64,000 bases of DNA from Avena insularis. Taxonomy: Eukaryota > Streptophyta > Magnoliopsida > Poales > Poaceae. Each line of letters starts with the position of its first letter. Position 1 is the first letter of the stretch. A model generated the notes under the pieces. It saw only the letters and a list, made by a program, of their open reading frames with translations, searched no databases and was not told the origin of the DNA. The DNA is taken from assembly GCA_023614405.1 (NCBI GenBank), contig JAJUPC010000225.1:124001-188000 (forward strand). Direction: 5' to 3'. Positions 53,458 to 64,000 of the stretch are shown here, one piece after another. The position numbers and the translations under genes are program-made.

Positions 53458-55188
53458 ATGTCTAGGGACTCCGGAATCGAGGATGACATCTATGAAGAAT
53501 CCATGATGAGCCACCATGATTACGACTCCACAAGTATAGAGGACATGACGGAGCACAACACCGACAATGGCTCCACATGCTTTGAGGACCCGGAGCACTA
53601 CACCTACGACGACTCCACATGCATGGAAGACTTGGAGCTCTACATCGACAATGCCTCCTCATGCATGGAGACTATGGAGCACTACACCGACAATGGCTCC
53701 ACATGCTTGGGTGATATGGAGTACTACACCAACAATTACTCCCCAAGCATGGATGACTTCGAGTGCGACATCGATGACGCCTCGCCAAGCATGGAGGACA
53801 CGGAGAACTTCATCGACTTTGATGGCTCCTCCATGAGCCATGAAGAATTCCTCCACCGTGTGGAGATGGAAGCCTACTACGCCAAGCAAGCGGAGGCGCA
53901 TCATCAAGATCCCATGACCTTCAAGGCCAAGCGTGCCACACCAAAGGGCACCACCTACTTCGATGATCCACCTCCAAGGCGACAAGCGCCACCACCTCCA
54001 AGGCGTCAAGCGCCACCATCGACAAGGCATCAAGTGCCACCACCTAGATGGCATCAAGCTCCACCATCTCCAAAGCGTCAAGCTCCATCACCTCCAAGGC
54101 GCCAAGCTCCACCTCCTATCCAAAGAAGAGTGGCGTCCAAACATCATATACATCAAGAGGCGCCAAGAACCAAGAATTTTCATCGATAAACATCCTCTCA
54201 TGAGCATCGCCACCATAAAGAGGATACAAGACATCGTCAAAGGCATCTTCGCCACCAAGACGAACAATTCTTGATGAACACCAACCATAATGCTCAAGCA
54301 AGCTCAAGAAGGCACCACAAGCACAAGAAGAGTGCCAAGGCAAATGATCACCGTCGTGAGCATCATGTGGATGACCAAGTGCGTCACCAACATCAATCAT
54401 CGGCAAGGCACGCCAATGATCTCCGTCGACACCATCATAGGGCACCTTCAACTACTCGTGCCACCACCACAATGGCACCAAGATCAAGCCTTCCTCCATG
54501 CCATCAAGCTTCAACGCCTATGCTTGACTTCCACGACCTCGCGAACAAGGAAAATGTAAACCTCTACTTCGCCAAGTTGGATAGCATGAGCCTACCTCCA
54601 CCACTACTACGAGATGGCCACAAGATGATCGAGCATGGGATTTTCCCTTCGACCATGGAGGAGAGCGATGATGCCATCTTATGGCATCCAACCTTGAAGG
54701 CGACAAGGTCAAGAATGGTGAGCATGGGATTTTCCCTTCACCAAAGGAGGCGCTTGGAGTTGAGGAAACCGAGTCTATCCCCATATGCTTGAGTGATGAT
54801 GTGGTACCAATCCCATATGAGTATGAGAGCCACTTAGCCCACTTGAGTGAGAACAAGAGTGAGATGAGTGACTCCACCTTATGTGAGATTGAGTGCTTCA
54901 ACTTTAAGGGCATGAGTGATACACCGAGTGAGTTGAGAGTGGTAGTTGATAGGTCAAGTGAGACCATTCCTATTTCTAACGACTTACCCTCTACCTCTAG
55001 TGTGTTCTCTTATGTTGTGCTAGGTTCCATGAATGAATATGCTCCAAGCCATGAAGCAATGATGCCTCGAATGGAGAAGATGTACATGGTGGAAGAAGAT
55101 GATGCTACACCATGGCTACATCAAGAAGACGAAGTCGTCCACAAGGAGACCACTACTTCCATAACACCCACTTCATATGAGAGGTATG
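53458..55188 (+). pseudogene. Unusual acidic-repeat / Pro-rich / His-rich ORF of element G
   Basis: Starts at ATG 53458 (MSRDSGIEDDIYEESMMSHH) at the position where E has gag. Residues 30-130 are degenerate ~20-residue repeats of the type 'YTDNGSTCLGDMEYY' with Cys-Met and acidic residues. Residues 170-220 are proline-rich repeats (PPRRQAPPP). After a TAA at 54187-54189 the same frame continues with a His/Arg-rich stretch (54271-54480) and FHDLANKENVNLYFAKLDSM. A frameshift near 54720 leads to a last part with VSDTPSEL-like MSDTPSELRVVVDRSSET, open until H interrupts it at 55188. No CCHC knuckle, protease, RT or integrase is present. I recognise no domain. Proteins with a 'SDTPSEL' motif occur in cereal non-autonomous LTR elements, but that is recalled rather than checked. 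Confidence 0.6.
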
Positions 55189-57112
55189 TGTTGGAGATAT
55201 GCCCTAGAGGCAATAATAAATGTAGTTATTATTATATCTTTGTGTTTATGATAAATGTTTACATTCATGCTATAACAGTATTAACAAGGAAAGATTAATA
55301 CTTGTGTGATTTGTAAACTAAATTAGAGTCCCTGGTAAAGCCTCTTTATAATACTAGCTTGTTGGTTAATAAATGATTGTGGTTTCCCTATCATGAACAT
55401 TGAGATGTTATTAACAACAAGATCATATCGTTAGGAGAATGGTATGATGGACATACTCCTATAGATAAGCGTAGCATAAAGATCAAGTCATTTTAATAGT
55501 TCAATTGCTATATGCTTTCCGATACATAGTAACCAAATTCCTTCGACCATGAGATCATGCATATCACCATCACCGGAAGGATGCTTTGATGACATCAAAC
55601 ACCACACCGCAACTGGGTGGTTATAAAGGTGGCATTGAGTGTTCGGAAAGTATTGGTTGAGACACATGGATCAAGAGTGGGATTTGTCCATCCATATGAC
55701 GGATAGATATACTCTGGGCCCTCTCGGTGGAATGTCATCCAATTGGCTTGCAAGCATGTGACTGGCTCACAAGGGATCACATATCACGGGAACGAGAAAA
55801 GAGTACTTATCAGTAACGAGGTTGAACTAGGTATGCATAGATACCGACGATCAAAACCTCGGATAAGTAAACTATCGTGAGACAAAGGGAAATTGGTATC
55901 GTATGTAAGTGGTTCATTTGATCGCAAAGTAATCGTAGAAATATGTGGGAGCCATATGAATTTCCAGATTCCTCTATTGGTTATTGTTCGGAGAAGTGTC
56001 TCGATCATGTCCGCATAATTCACGAATCGTAGGGAGACACACTTAAGGATTCGATGTTGTTGAGTAGTTATGGAATGATGAGTAAGAGACCGAATGTTGT
56101 TCGGAGTCTCGGATGGGATCCGGGATATCACGAGGAGATCCGGAATGGTCCGGAGAATAAGATTCATATAAGGAAAGTCCTGTTTCGGGGTTGGAGAATG
56201 GTTAGGTGTTTTCATCGGGAATGTTCTAGAAGGTTCCAAGGTCCGCACTCGGAGGGAAGGGTACATGAATGTGTCATAACAAGTTGGAATGGTTGCATCA
56301 TGTACTAGGTGTCATCGCTGAGCAAAATAAAGGGATAAATCAAATCCTAGTTTGAAAAGTCAAACGCCAATTTGAAAAGTCAAACGGCAAGTTTGCTTGG
56401 TGGAGGGAGAGTAGGAAACCTACTTGGGGAGGAAGTCCCTCTCCCTCCACCCGCCAGCCTTGGAAGCCGAGTTGGGGAGGGACTCCCCTCCCCTTGGCCG
56501 GCGCCCTCCACCTATATAAGGAGGGGCAGGGCTGCCCCTCCAAGAACACACCTCCGCCACCCAAAACCCTAGCCCTAGCCGCCGGCCCTCCTGCAGCCGC
56601 CGCCGCCCTAGGGCAAACCCTAGCCGCCGACTTGGGGCAATCCCCTTGCCCTAGCCGCCGGCCTAGCTCCCTCTCCTTGGTGTGTCTAAACTCTAGATCA
56701 CCGAGGCCTCTCTCGTAGTCCACCATACTCGCTCCGGCTTAAGGCGAAGCCCTGCGAGATCTCCCCTCTACTTCCGGTACCACGCCGTCGTGCTGCCGGA
56801 ATCACGAGGAGAGTGCTACAACCTCCGCTGCGTGCTGGAAATAGGGAGAGGAAGGTCTTCGTCGAGTGCCGAACGTGTGACCGACTGTGGGAGCGCTGCC
56901 GGAACGCAGCGCCGGAAGGATTGTCTACGCGATCTTGAGATCGGCAAGAGTACGACTATATCACCCACGAGAATCCGCTCTCGTTAAACACTTTGGAATC
57001 TTCGAGGGTGAGTTATTCCATCGACTCGTTGCTACATTCTAGTAGATAGATCTTGGCTTGTTTGTCTGTATGCGGTAGAATTTTTTTGTTTTCCATGCTA
57101 CGAACCCCTACA
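55189..57112 (+). repeat. 5' LTR of element H
   Basis: About 1.92 kb, TGTTGGAGATATGCCC to CGAACCCCTACA. It includes the conserved ACTGGGTGG, GGGATTTGTC and GGGCCCTCTCGGTGG segments shared with BARE/Angela LTRs, and a TATATAAG box at 56513-56520. Confidence 0.9.
56513..56520 (+). promoter_or_regulatory. TATA box in the 5' LTR of element H
   Basis: TATATAAG in CACCTATATAAGGAGGGGC, followed by a C-rich leader, as expected for a plant LTR promoter. Confidence 0.65.
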
Positions 57113-57113
57113 G

Positions 57114-57126
57114 TGGTATCAGAGCC
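57114..57126 (+). promoter_or_regulatory. Primer binding site of element H (tRNA-iMet)
   Basis: GTGGTATCAGAGCCG follows the LTR end; TGGTATCAGAGC is the canonical initiator-methionine primer site. Confidence 0.9.
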
Positions 57127-58302
57127 GTGTCTATATGTAGATCTGTTGCACGAGTAGAACACAATGGTCATTGTGGGCGGTGGTGCTTTTATTATCAATT
57201 GCTTCTTGTGTACTTTGCATCTTGCGGTATGATGGGATGAAGCGGCCCGGGCTAACCTTACATGACATCGTTCATGAGACTTGCTCCACGCTCAACATGC
57301 AACCTGTATTGTATAAGTGGCTTTGCGGGTGTCTATCTCTCCCATTATAGTATGGATCCAATTTAAACGGGCACTTGATAGTTCAAACATCAATGTTGTG
57401 GTTCTTGTTCATAAGTTAGATCGACACTTATTGAAAGCCCCAAACCACGTAAAATATGCAAAGAAAATTAGAGGCGTCTAACTTTGTTTTGCAGGGGTGT
57501 GTTGTGATGTGATATGGCCATGATTATGATTATATTTGATGTATGCAATGTTCCTTATTGTAAGTTGGCAACCGGCAGGAGCCATATGGTTGTCTTTAAT
57601 TTCTGTTAAGACCCGCGTGTCTATTCAAAGTAGTTGTAATAGTTGAAGCTGGTGGACGACAACCATGAAACAACGTCATTGACCTTGATGCAATGCCGGT
57701 GATGATGGAGATCATGTTCGTGCTTGAAGATGGAGATCGGAAGCACAAAGAAGAAAGGCCATATCATATCACATATTATGAATTGCATGTGATGTTAATC
57801 CTTTATGCATCTTGTATTGCTTAGTTAACGACGGTAGAATTATAAGATGATCCCTCATGCACATAAATTTCAAGTTCTAAAGTGTTCATCCTTAGTAAGC
57901 ACCGTTGCTAAAGCTTGTTGTTTCGAAGCACCATGTGATGATCGGGTGTGTTAGATTCTGCAAGTGTATACAACGTGAGCAAGCCAGATTTGCTCATGCG
58001 GAAGCTAAGGTTTGATCTTGACGAGCCTAGCATGTACAGACATGGTCTCGGAACACGGATCACCGAAAGGTAAAGCATGAATCATATAGTAGATATGATG
58101 AACATGTCGATTGTTCGCCATTGAAGCTATATCAACTCTCGTGATGATCGGTTTTGATGTGGTGGATTTGGTTCGTGTGATCACTAAAACAATGTGAGGG
58201 ATATTGTTTTGAGTGGGAGTTCACCTAGATTAATTTAACTATTAATTAGAACTCAATTTTTCATAAACTTAGTCTAAACTATTGCAAATATGTTGTAGAT
58301 CA
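57127..58302 (+). other. Leader of element H
   Basis: About 1.2 kb of untranslated leader between primer site and gag ATG, with no ORF. Confidence 0.7.
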
Positions 58303-61300
58303 ATGGCGGCCCCTACCATCAATTTTAATGCGTTCCTAGAGAAAGAAAAGTTGAAAAACAATGGAAGCAACTTATGGATTGGTTCCGCAATTTGAGGATT
58401 GTCCTCAATCTTGGTAATTTGACCTATGTGCTGGATGCACCATTGGTGACTCACTGCGGTGATGCTACCGATGAAGTAAAGAATGTTTACCTCGCTCTAA
58501 GACTCGAGACTCCATAGTTCAGTGTGTTATCTTGTATGGTTTAGAATCGGAGCTTCAGAAAAGGTTTGAGAATTCAGACCCACATGATATTGTCCGTGAA
58601 CTCAAACTGATATTTGAGACTCACGCGGCAGTTGAGAGCTATGAGGCTTCTGAAAAGTTCTTTAACTGCAAGATGGAAGAGGGCAGCTCCGTCAGTGAGC
58701 ATGTGCTTAAAATGTCTGGGCACGCAAACAAACTCCAAAGCTTGGGTATAGTGATTCCTAATGCTTTGGGGATTTACCATGTCCTCCAATCACTACCACC
58801 AAGTTACAAGAACTTTGTGATGAACTACAATATGCAAAGCATGAACAAGCAGTTGCCAGAACTCTTCTCCATGTTAAAATCTGCAGAAGTGGAGATCAAG
58901 AAAGAGCACCAAGTGTTGATGGTCAATAAGACCACCAAATTCAAGAAATTCAAGTCTAAGCAAAAGGGACACTTCAAGAAGGGTGGTAAGAAAGTTACCA
59001 CACCGACGAAGAAGACCAAGGCTGGACCTAAGCCTGATACTGAGTGCTTTTACTGCAAGGGAGAAGGTCACTGGAAGCGGAATTGCCCAAAGTACTTGGC
59101 GGATTTGAAGAACAACAACATCAAGAAGAAAGGTATATCTGATATACATGTTATTGATGTGTATCTCACTAGTACTCGTAGTAGTGCCTGGGTATTTGAT
59201 ACTGGTTCGATTGCTCATATTTGTAACTCAAACAAAGTCGCAGAATAAACGAAAGCTAGCGAAAAACGAGGTGACGATGCGCGTAGGAAATGGATCAAAG
59301 GTTGATGTGATCGCGGTCGGCACGCTACCTCTTCATCTACCATCGGGATTAGTTTTATACTTAAATAATTATTATTTGGTGCCTGCGTTAAGCATGAACA
59401 TTATATCGGGATCTTGTTTATTGCGAGACGGTTACTTGTTTAAGTCCGAGAATAATGGTTGTTCGATTTATATGAGTAATATGTTTTATGCACATGCGGC
59501 TTTGATAGATGGTCCATTCTTATTGAATCTCGAAAGTGGAAATACACATATTAATAACATTGAAGCTAAACGTTTGAAATTGAGCGATAACTCGACCTAT
59601 ATGTGGCACTGTCGTCTTGGTCACATTGGAGTGAAGCGTATGAAGAAACTCCATTCCGATGGACTTCTTGAATCACTTGATTTCGAATCACTTGAAAGAT
59701 GCGAAGCATGTCTGATGAGTAAAATGACTAAGACTCCATTTTCTGGTATGATGGAGCGAGCTACGGACTTATTGGAAATCATACATACCGATGTGTGTGG
59801 TCCAATGAGTGTAGCATCACGCGGTGGTTATCGTTATGTTCTTACCTTCACGGATGACATGAGTAGATATGGGTATATCTATTTCATGAAACATAAGTCC
59901 AAAACTTTTGAAAAGTTTAAGGAATTTCAAAGTGAGGTGGAGAATCAACGTAACAAGAAGATTAAATTTCTACGTTCTGATCGTGGAGGTAAATATCTAA
60001 GTTACGAGTTTGGCGAGCATTTGAAGAAATGCGGAATACTTTCACAATTGACACCGCCGGGAACACCGCAGCGTAATGGTGTGTCCGAACGTCGTAATTG
60101 AACTCTCTTAGATATGGTTCGTTCTGTGATGTCACTTACAGATTTACCGCTATCATTTTGGGGTTATGCATCAGAAACAGCCGCATTCAATTTAAATAGG
60201 GCACCATCTAAATCCGTTGAAACGACACCGTATGAATTATGGTTTGGGAAGAAACCTAAATTGTCGTTCCTTAAAGTTTGGGGTTGCGAAGCCTATGTAA
60301 AGAAGTTACAATGACAAGCTTGAACCCAAAGCGGAAAAATGCGTCTTCATAGGATACCCAAAGGAAACTATTGGGTATACCTTCTATCATAGATCCGAAG
60401 GCAAAATCTTCGTTGCCAAGAATGGATCCTTTCTAGAGAAGGAATTTCTCTCGAAAGAAGTGACTGGAAGGAAAGTAGAACTCGACGAGGTTGTCGAACC
60501 TTCTCTCGAACTTGCGAGTAGCGCAGCACCGGAAGAAGTTCCTGTGGTGCCTGCACCAATAAGAGAGGAAGATAATGATGATGATCATGAGACTTCGGTT
60601 GTAGTTGCTACAGAACCTCGCAGGTCAACGAGAACTCGTACCACTCCTGATTGGTATGATCCCGTTATGAGTGTCATGTTGGTGGACAGCACCGATGACC
60701 CTGCGACATATGAGGAAGCGATGATGAGCCCAGATTCCAATAAATGTCAAGAAGCCATGAAATCCGAGATTGGATCCATGTATGAAAACCAAGTATGGAC
60801 TTTGGTGGACTTATCGGATGGCCTGAAGGCTGTCGAGAATAAATGGATTTTCAAGAAGAAAACAGATGCTGATGGTAATATTACTGTCTATAAAGCTCGA
60901 CTTGTCGCAAAAGGGTTTCGAAAAATTCAAGGAGTTGACTACGATGAGACTTTCTCACCAGTAGCGAAGCTAAAGTTTGTGAGGATTTTGTTAGCAATCG
61001 CTGCATATTACGATTATGAGATATGGCAGATGGATGTCAAAACAGCGTTCCTCAATGGAGACATTGATGAAGAGTTGTATATGATGCAACCCAAAGGTTT
61101 TGTCGATCCTAAGGATGCTAACAAGGTATGCAAACTTCAACGGTCCATATATGGATTAAAGCAAGCATCCCGGAGTTGGAATCAATGTTTTGATAAGGTA
61201 ATCAAAAGTTTTGGTTTTATACAAACTTATGGAGAAGCTTGTATTTACAAGAAAGTGAGTGGGAGCTCTGTAGCATTCTTAATACTATATGTAGATGACA

Positions 61301-62267
61301 TATTGTTGATTGGGAATGATGTAGACCTTCTTAATAGTGTCAGGGAATATTTGAATAATAATTTTTCAATGAAAGATCTTGGCGAAGCAGCTTACATATT
61401 AGGCATAAAGATTTATAGAGATAGATCGAGACGCCTAATATCATTGTCACAAAGTACATATTTGGACAAAGTTCTAAAGAGGTTTGGAATGGAAGATAGC
61501 AAGAAACGGTTCTTGCCCATGTTGCCCAATACGATGTTGAGTAAAACTCAAAGTCCAGCAACGGCAGAAGATAGAGAAAGGATGAGTAAGACTCCCTATG
61601 CCTCAAGCCATAGGATCTCTAATGTATGCCATGCTATGTACTAGACCCGACATTGCATATGCTGTTAGTTTGACTAGCAGATATCAAAGTGATCAAGGAG
61701 TGGATCATTGGACAGCGGTCAAAAACATCCTCAAGTACTTGAGAAGAACTAAGGATATGGTTCTTTCTTATGGAGGTGATGAACAACTCGTTGTTAATGG
61801 TTACACCGATGCTAGTTGGAACACCGATCCGGATGATTCTAAATCTCAATCTGGATACGTATTTACTTTGAATGGTGCGATTAGTGGAGGAGTGCAAAGC
61901 AAAGCGTTGTGGCGAGATCTTCAACTGAATCGGAATACATAGCTGCTTCAGAGGCTTCACAAGAAGCGATATGGATGAAGGAGTTCATTACAGAGCTCGG
62001 TGTGGTTCCAAGTGCGCTGGACCAATGTCTATCTACTATGATAACATGGGCGCCATAGCCAATGCACAAGAACCAAGGTCACACAAGAAGCTGAAGCACA
62101 TCAAGCTACGTTTTCACGTTATTCGAGAACATGTCCAAGATGGTGACATAAAGATTTGCAAAGTACACACATATCTGAATGTGGCGGATTCGTTGACTAA
62201 ACCTCTCCTGAGGGCAAAACATAACCAACACCAAACTGCCATGGGTGTTCGGTATATTACCATGTAA
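58303..62267 (+). pseudogene. gag-pol of copia element H
   Basis: Gag start ATG 58303 (MAAPTINFNAFLEKEKLKNN), broken within 60 codons. It is open again at 58532-59248 through the gag helices, the CCHC knuckle CFYCKGEGHWKRNC (about 59046-59087) and the protease motif VFDTGS (about 59192). The next segment carries the GAG-pre-integrase HHCC region (WHCRLGH...CEACLMSK) and the integrase core (HTDVCGPM, LRSDRGGKY, GVSERRN) with a stop at about 60099-60101. A broken stretch at 60310 is followed by RT with YDETFSPVAKLKFVRILLAI, QMDVKTAFLNGD and YVDD (about 61289). RNase H is split over shifted frames (61598-61942, then YYDNMGAIANAQ, to stop 62265-62267). At least five frame breaks make it non-functional. 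Confidence 0.88.
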
Positions 62268-62290
62268 TCTAGATTAGTTGACTCTAGTGC

Positions 62291-62301
62291 AAGTGGGAGA
62301 C
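62291..62301 (+). promoter_or_regulatory. Polypurine tract of element H
   Basis: AAGTGGGAGAC directly precedes the 3' LTR start TGTTGG at 62302, the arrangement typical of BARE/Angela copia elements. Confidence 0.8.
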
Positions 62302-63615
62302 TGTTGGAGATATGCCCTAGAGGCAATAATAAATGTAATTATTATTATATCTCTGTGTTTATGATAAATGTTTACATTCATGCTATAACAATATTAACAA
62401 GGAAACGTTAATACTTGTGTGATTTGTAAACTAAATTAGAGTCCCTGGTAAAGCCTCTTTATAATACTAGCTTGTTGGTTAATAAATGATTGTGGTTTCC
62501 CTATCATGAACATTGAGATGTTATTAACAACAAGATCATATCGTTAGGAGAATGGTATGATGGACATACTCCTATAGATAAGCGTAGCATAAAGATCAAG
62601 TCATTTTAATAGTTCAATTGCTATATGCTTTCCGATACATAGTAACCAAATTCCTTCGACCATGAGATCATGCATATCACCATCACCGGAAGGATGCTTT
62701 GATGACATCAAACACCACACCGTAACTGGGTGGTTATAAAGGTGACATTGAGTGTTCGGAAAGTATTGGTTGAGACACATGGATCAAGAGTGGGATTTGT
62801 CCATCCATATGACGGATAGATATACTCTGGGCCCTCTCGGTGGAATGTCATCCAATTGGCTTGCATGCATGTGGTAGCTCACAAGGGATCACATATCACG
62901 GAGCGAGAAAAGAGTACTTATCGATGCTTGAGGTTGAACTAGGTATGCAGAGATACCGACGATCGAAACCTCGGATAAGTAAACTATCGTGAGACAAAGG
63001 GAAATTGGTATCGTATGTAAGTGGTTCATTTGATCGCAAAGTAATCGTAGAAATATGTGGGAGCCATATGAATTTCCAGATTCCTCTATTGGTTATTGTT
63101 TGGAGAAGTGTCTCGATCATGTCCGCATAATTCACGAACCGTAGGGAGGCACACTTAAGGATTCAATGTTGTTGAGTAGTTATGGAATGATGAGTAAGAG
63201 ACCGAATGTTGTTCGGAGTCTCGGATGGGATCCGGGATATCACGAGGAGATCCGGAATGGTCCGGAGAATAAGATTCATATAAGGAAAGTCCTGTTTCGG
63301 GGTTGGAGAATGGTTCTGGTGTTTTCATCGGGAATGTTCTAGAAGGTTCCGGAAGGTCCGGCACTCTGGAGGGGAAGGGTACATGAATGTGTCATAACAA
63401 GTTGGAATGGTTGCATCATGTACTAGGTGTCATCGCTGAGCAAAATAAAGGGATAAATCAAATCCTAGTTTGAAAAGTCAAACGCCAATTTGAAAAGTCA
63501 AACGACAAGTTTGCTTGGTGGAGGGAGAGTAGGAAACCTACTTGGGGAGGAAGTCCCTCTCCCTCCACCCGCCGGCCTTGGAAGCCGAGTTGGGGAGGGA
63601 CTCCCCTCCCCTTGG
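62302..63615 (+). repeat. 3' LTR of element H, interrupted
   Basis: Matches 55189-56497 with few changes, then stops abruptly at CTCCCCTTGG where a CRM-like LTR begins. The last ~600 bp of the LTR lie beyond the inserted element, outside the window. Confidence 0.9.
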
Positions 63616-64000
63616 TGATAGGGCAAAGGTGTCCGATCTTTCGATGAGATGATGATAATTGATTTGGTGTAGTTCGGGCTTGACGATCCGACTACACGTG
63701 CGAGCACAAGTGCCAATGCAATCGCTAGGCCAATCTCCTGGAGGTTACCGATCCTGCGGGAACACGATCAACCTGACCAACGAGGGTCTTAATTCCTACC
63801 TGAAATCGAGAACAAGTAAGAACCAATATTGCAATCAAGATATTGCGGATTAAGAGGAAAGCTTTGTTGAAAAGGTGGGATCCTAAATAGGTGCGAAGTA
63901 CAAGAGGCCTCTGCGACGCTCGAGCCTTGGCGAAGTTGCTATGATGGCTAACTTAATGTCTAAACAAAATCCGAGTCTAGGGGGACGGCTATGGGGAGTA
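63616..64000 (-). mobile_element. Element I: LTR of the CRM-like family, minus strand, partial
   Basis: Starts TGATAGGGCAAAGGTGTCCG, the terminus of the family LTR in reverse orientation, and matches 8695-9063 and 15481-15862 closely. It continues past the window edge, so it may be a full element or a solo LTR. The expected TSD at its far end would be CTTGG. Confidence 0.85.

Larger units (their letters stand above)
42372..55188 (+). mobile_element. Element G: gypsy-related, probably non-autonomous LTR element (split)
   Basis: 5' LTR 42372-43412, primer binding site, leader 43425-44294, then element E inserted (44300-52945). Leader and ORF resume at 52951-55188, where copia element H interrupts it. 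The 3' LTR is outside the window. LTR layout and leader are homologous to those of E (same TGATG start, same TATAA-to-'ACCAAGGG' promoter block, an A-rich leader tract, and the same 'CTCAAGTGTGGC' segment before the ORF). Where E has gag, G has an unrelated-looking repeat-rich ORF, so G may depend on an E-like partner. This dependence is inference. Confidence 0.7.
55189..63615 (+). mobile_element. Element H: Ty1/copia retrotransposon, Angela/BARE/RIRE1 type
   Basis: 5' LTR 55189-57112, primer binding site, leader, gag-pol 58303-62267, polypurine tract, and 3' LTR from 62302 that is interrupted at 63616 by another LTR element. The LTR start TGTTGGAGATATGCCCTAGA is the hallmark of this cereal copia group, and the domain order is copia-type (integrase before RT). 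The coding region has many frame breaks, so it is defective. It inserted into the ORF of element G; the TSD cannot be checked because the right end is out of view. Confidence 0.92.

Noticed and set aside
53659..54451. Minus-strand and alternative-frame open frames over the ORF of element G
   Set aside because: Products such as WWRLTPWRWWRL are reverse-strand readings of the PPRRQAPPP-coding repeats.

Overview
The window is plant nuclear DNA, almost certainly from a grass (Poaceae). A Pooideae such as an oat, ryegrass, Brachypodium or Triticeae relative fits best, but the species cannot be fixed from the sequence. Four things point to a grass: a Ty1/copia LTR of the Angela/BARE/RIRE1 type, CRM-like Ty3/gypsy chromoviruses, a MULE-type element with an Ulp1-like gene beside a FAR1-like transposase, and one ordinary intron-rich host gene close to its grass homologues. 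No bacterial genes, rRNA, tRNA genes or CRISPR arrays were seen.

Region by region. (1) 1-3685 is the 3' part of a non-autonomous LTR element (D) with a decayed 'putative plant transposon protein' ORF and a 1.39-kb LTR. (2) 3686-18577 is a nest of one CRM-like Ty3/gypsy family. A gag fragment (C, 3686-5049) is followed by a plus-strand element B (5050-8694 and 16396-18577). B is split by a minus-strand element A of the same family (8695-16395, TSD GTACG). (3) 18578-19990 has no recognised gene. (4) 20029-25587 (minus) is an eIF5-mimic / BZW-type W2-domain translation regulator in eight coding exons, with MITEs and tandem duplications in its introns. It carries an apparent +1 frame conflict at the exon 4/5 junction. 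(5) About 26-37.5 kb holds a convergent pair of decayed transposon genes: an Ulp1-like C48 cysteine protease gene (plus) and a FAR1/MULE transposase with SWIM and zinc-knuckle motifs (minus). Their 3' ends are about 120 bp apart. (6) 37628-38499 is a complete non-autonomous MULE with a perfect 9-bp TSD. (7) 38.5-42.37 kb is mostly non-coding and ends in the N-terminal piece of a PIF/Harbinger-type ORF. That ORF is cut by LTR element G.

(8) 42372-64000 is a second nest. Element G (a non-autonomous-looking gypsy relative with an unusual acidic-repeat, proline-rich and His-rich ORF) contains a full-length gypsy element E (44300-52945, TSD CGCAA). G is interrupted further on by a copia element H (55189 onward). 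The 3' LTR of H is itself interrupted at 63616 by another LTR of the CRM-like family (I).

Relative order of events from the nesting: C, then B, then A; C, then D; Harbinger ORF, then G, then E and H; H, then I. Every transposon polyprotein here carries stops or frameshifts, so none looks autonomous as it stands. The most unusual signals are palindromic CGGTACTACCG-type arrays recurring in LTRs of otherwise unrelated families, an inverted repeat that straddles a PPT/LTR junction, the Ulp1+FAR1 convergent pair with a strand-biased TAAGTTG heptamer in its introns, and the G ORF.
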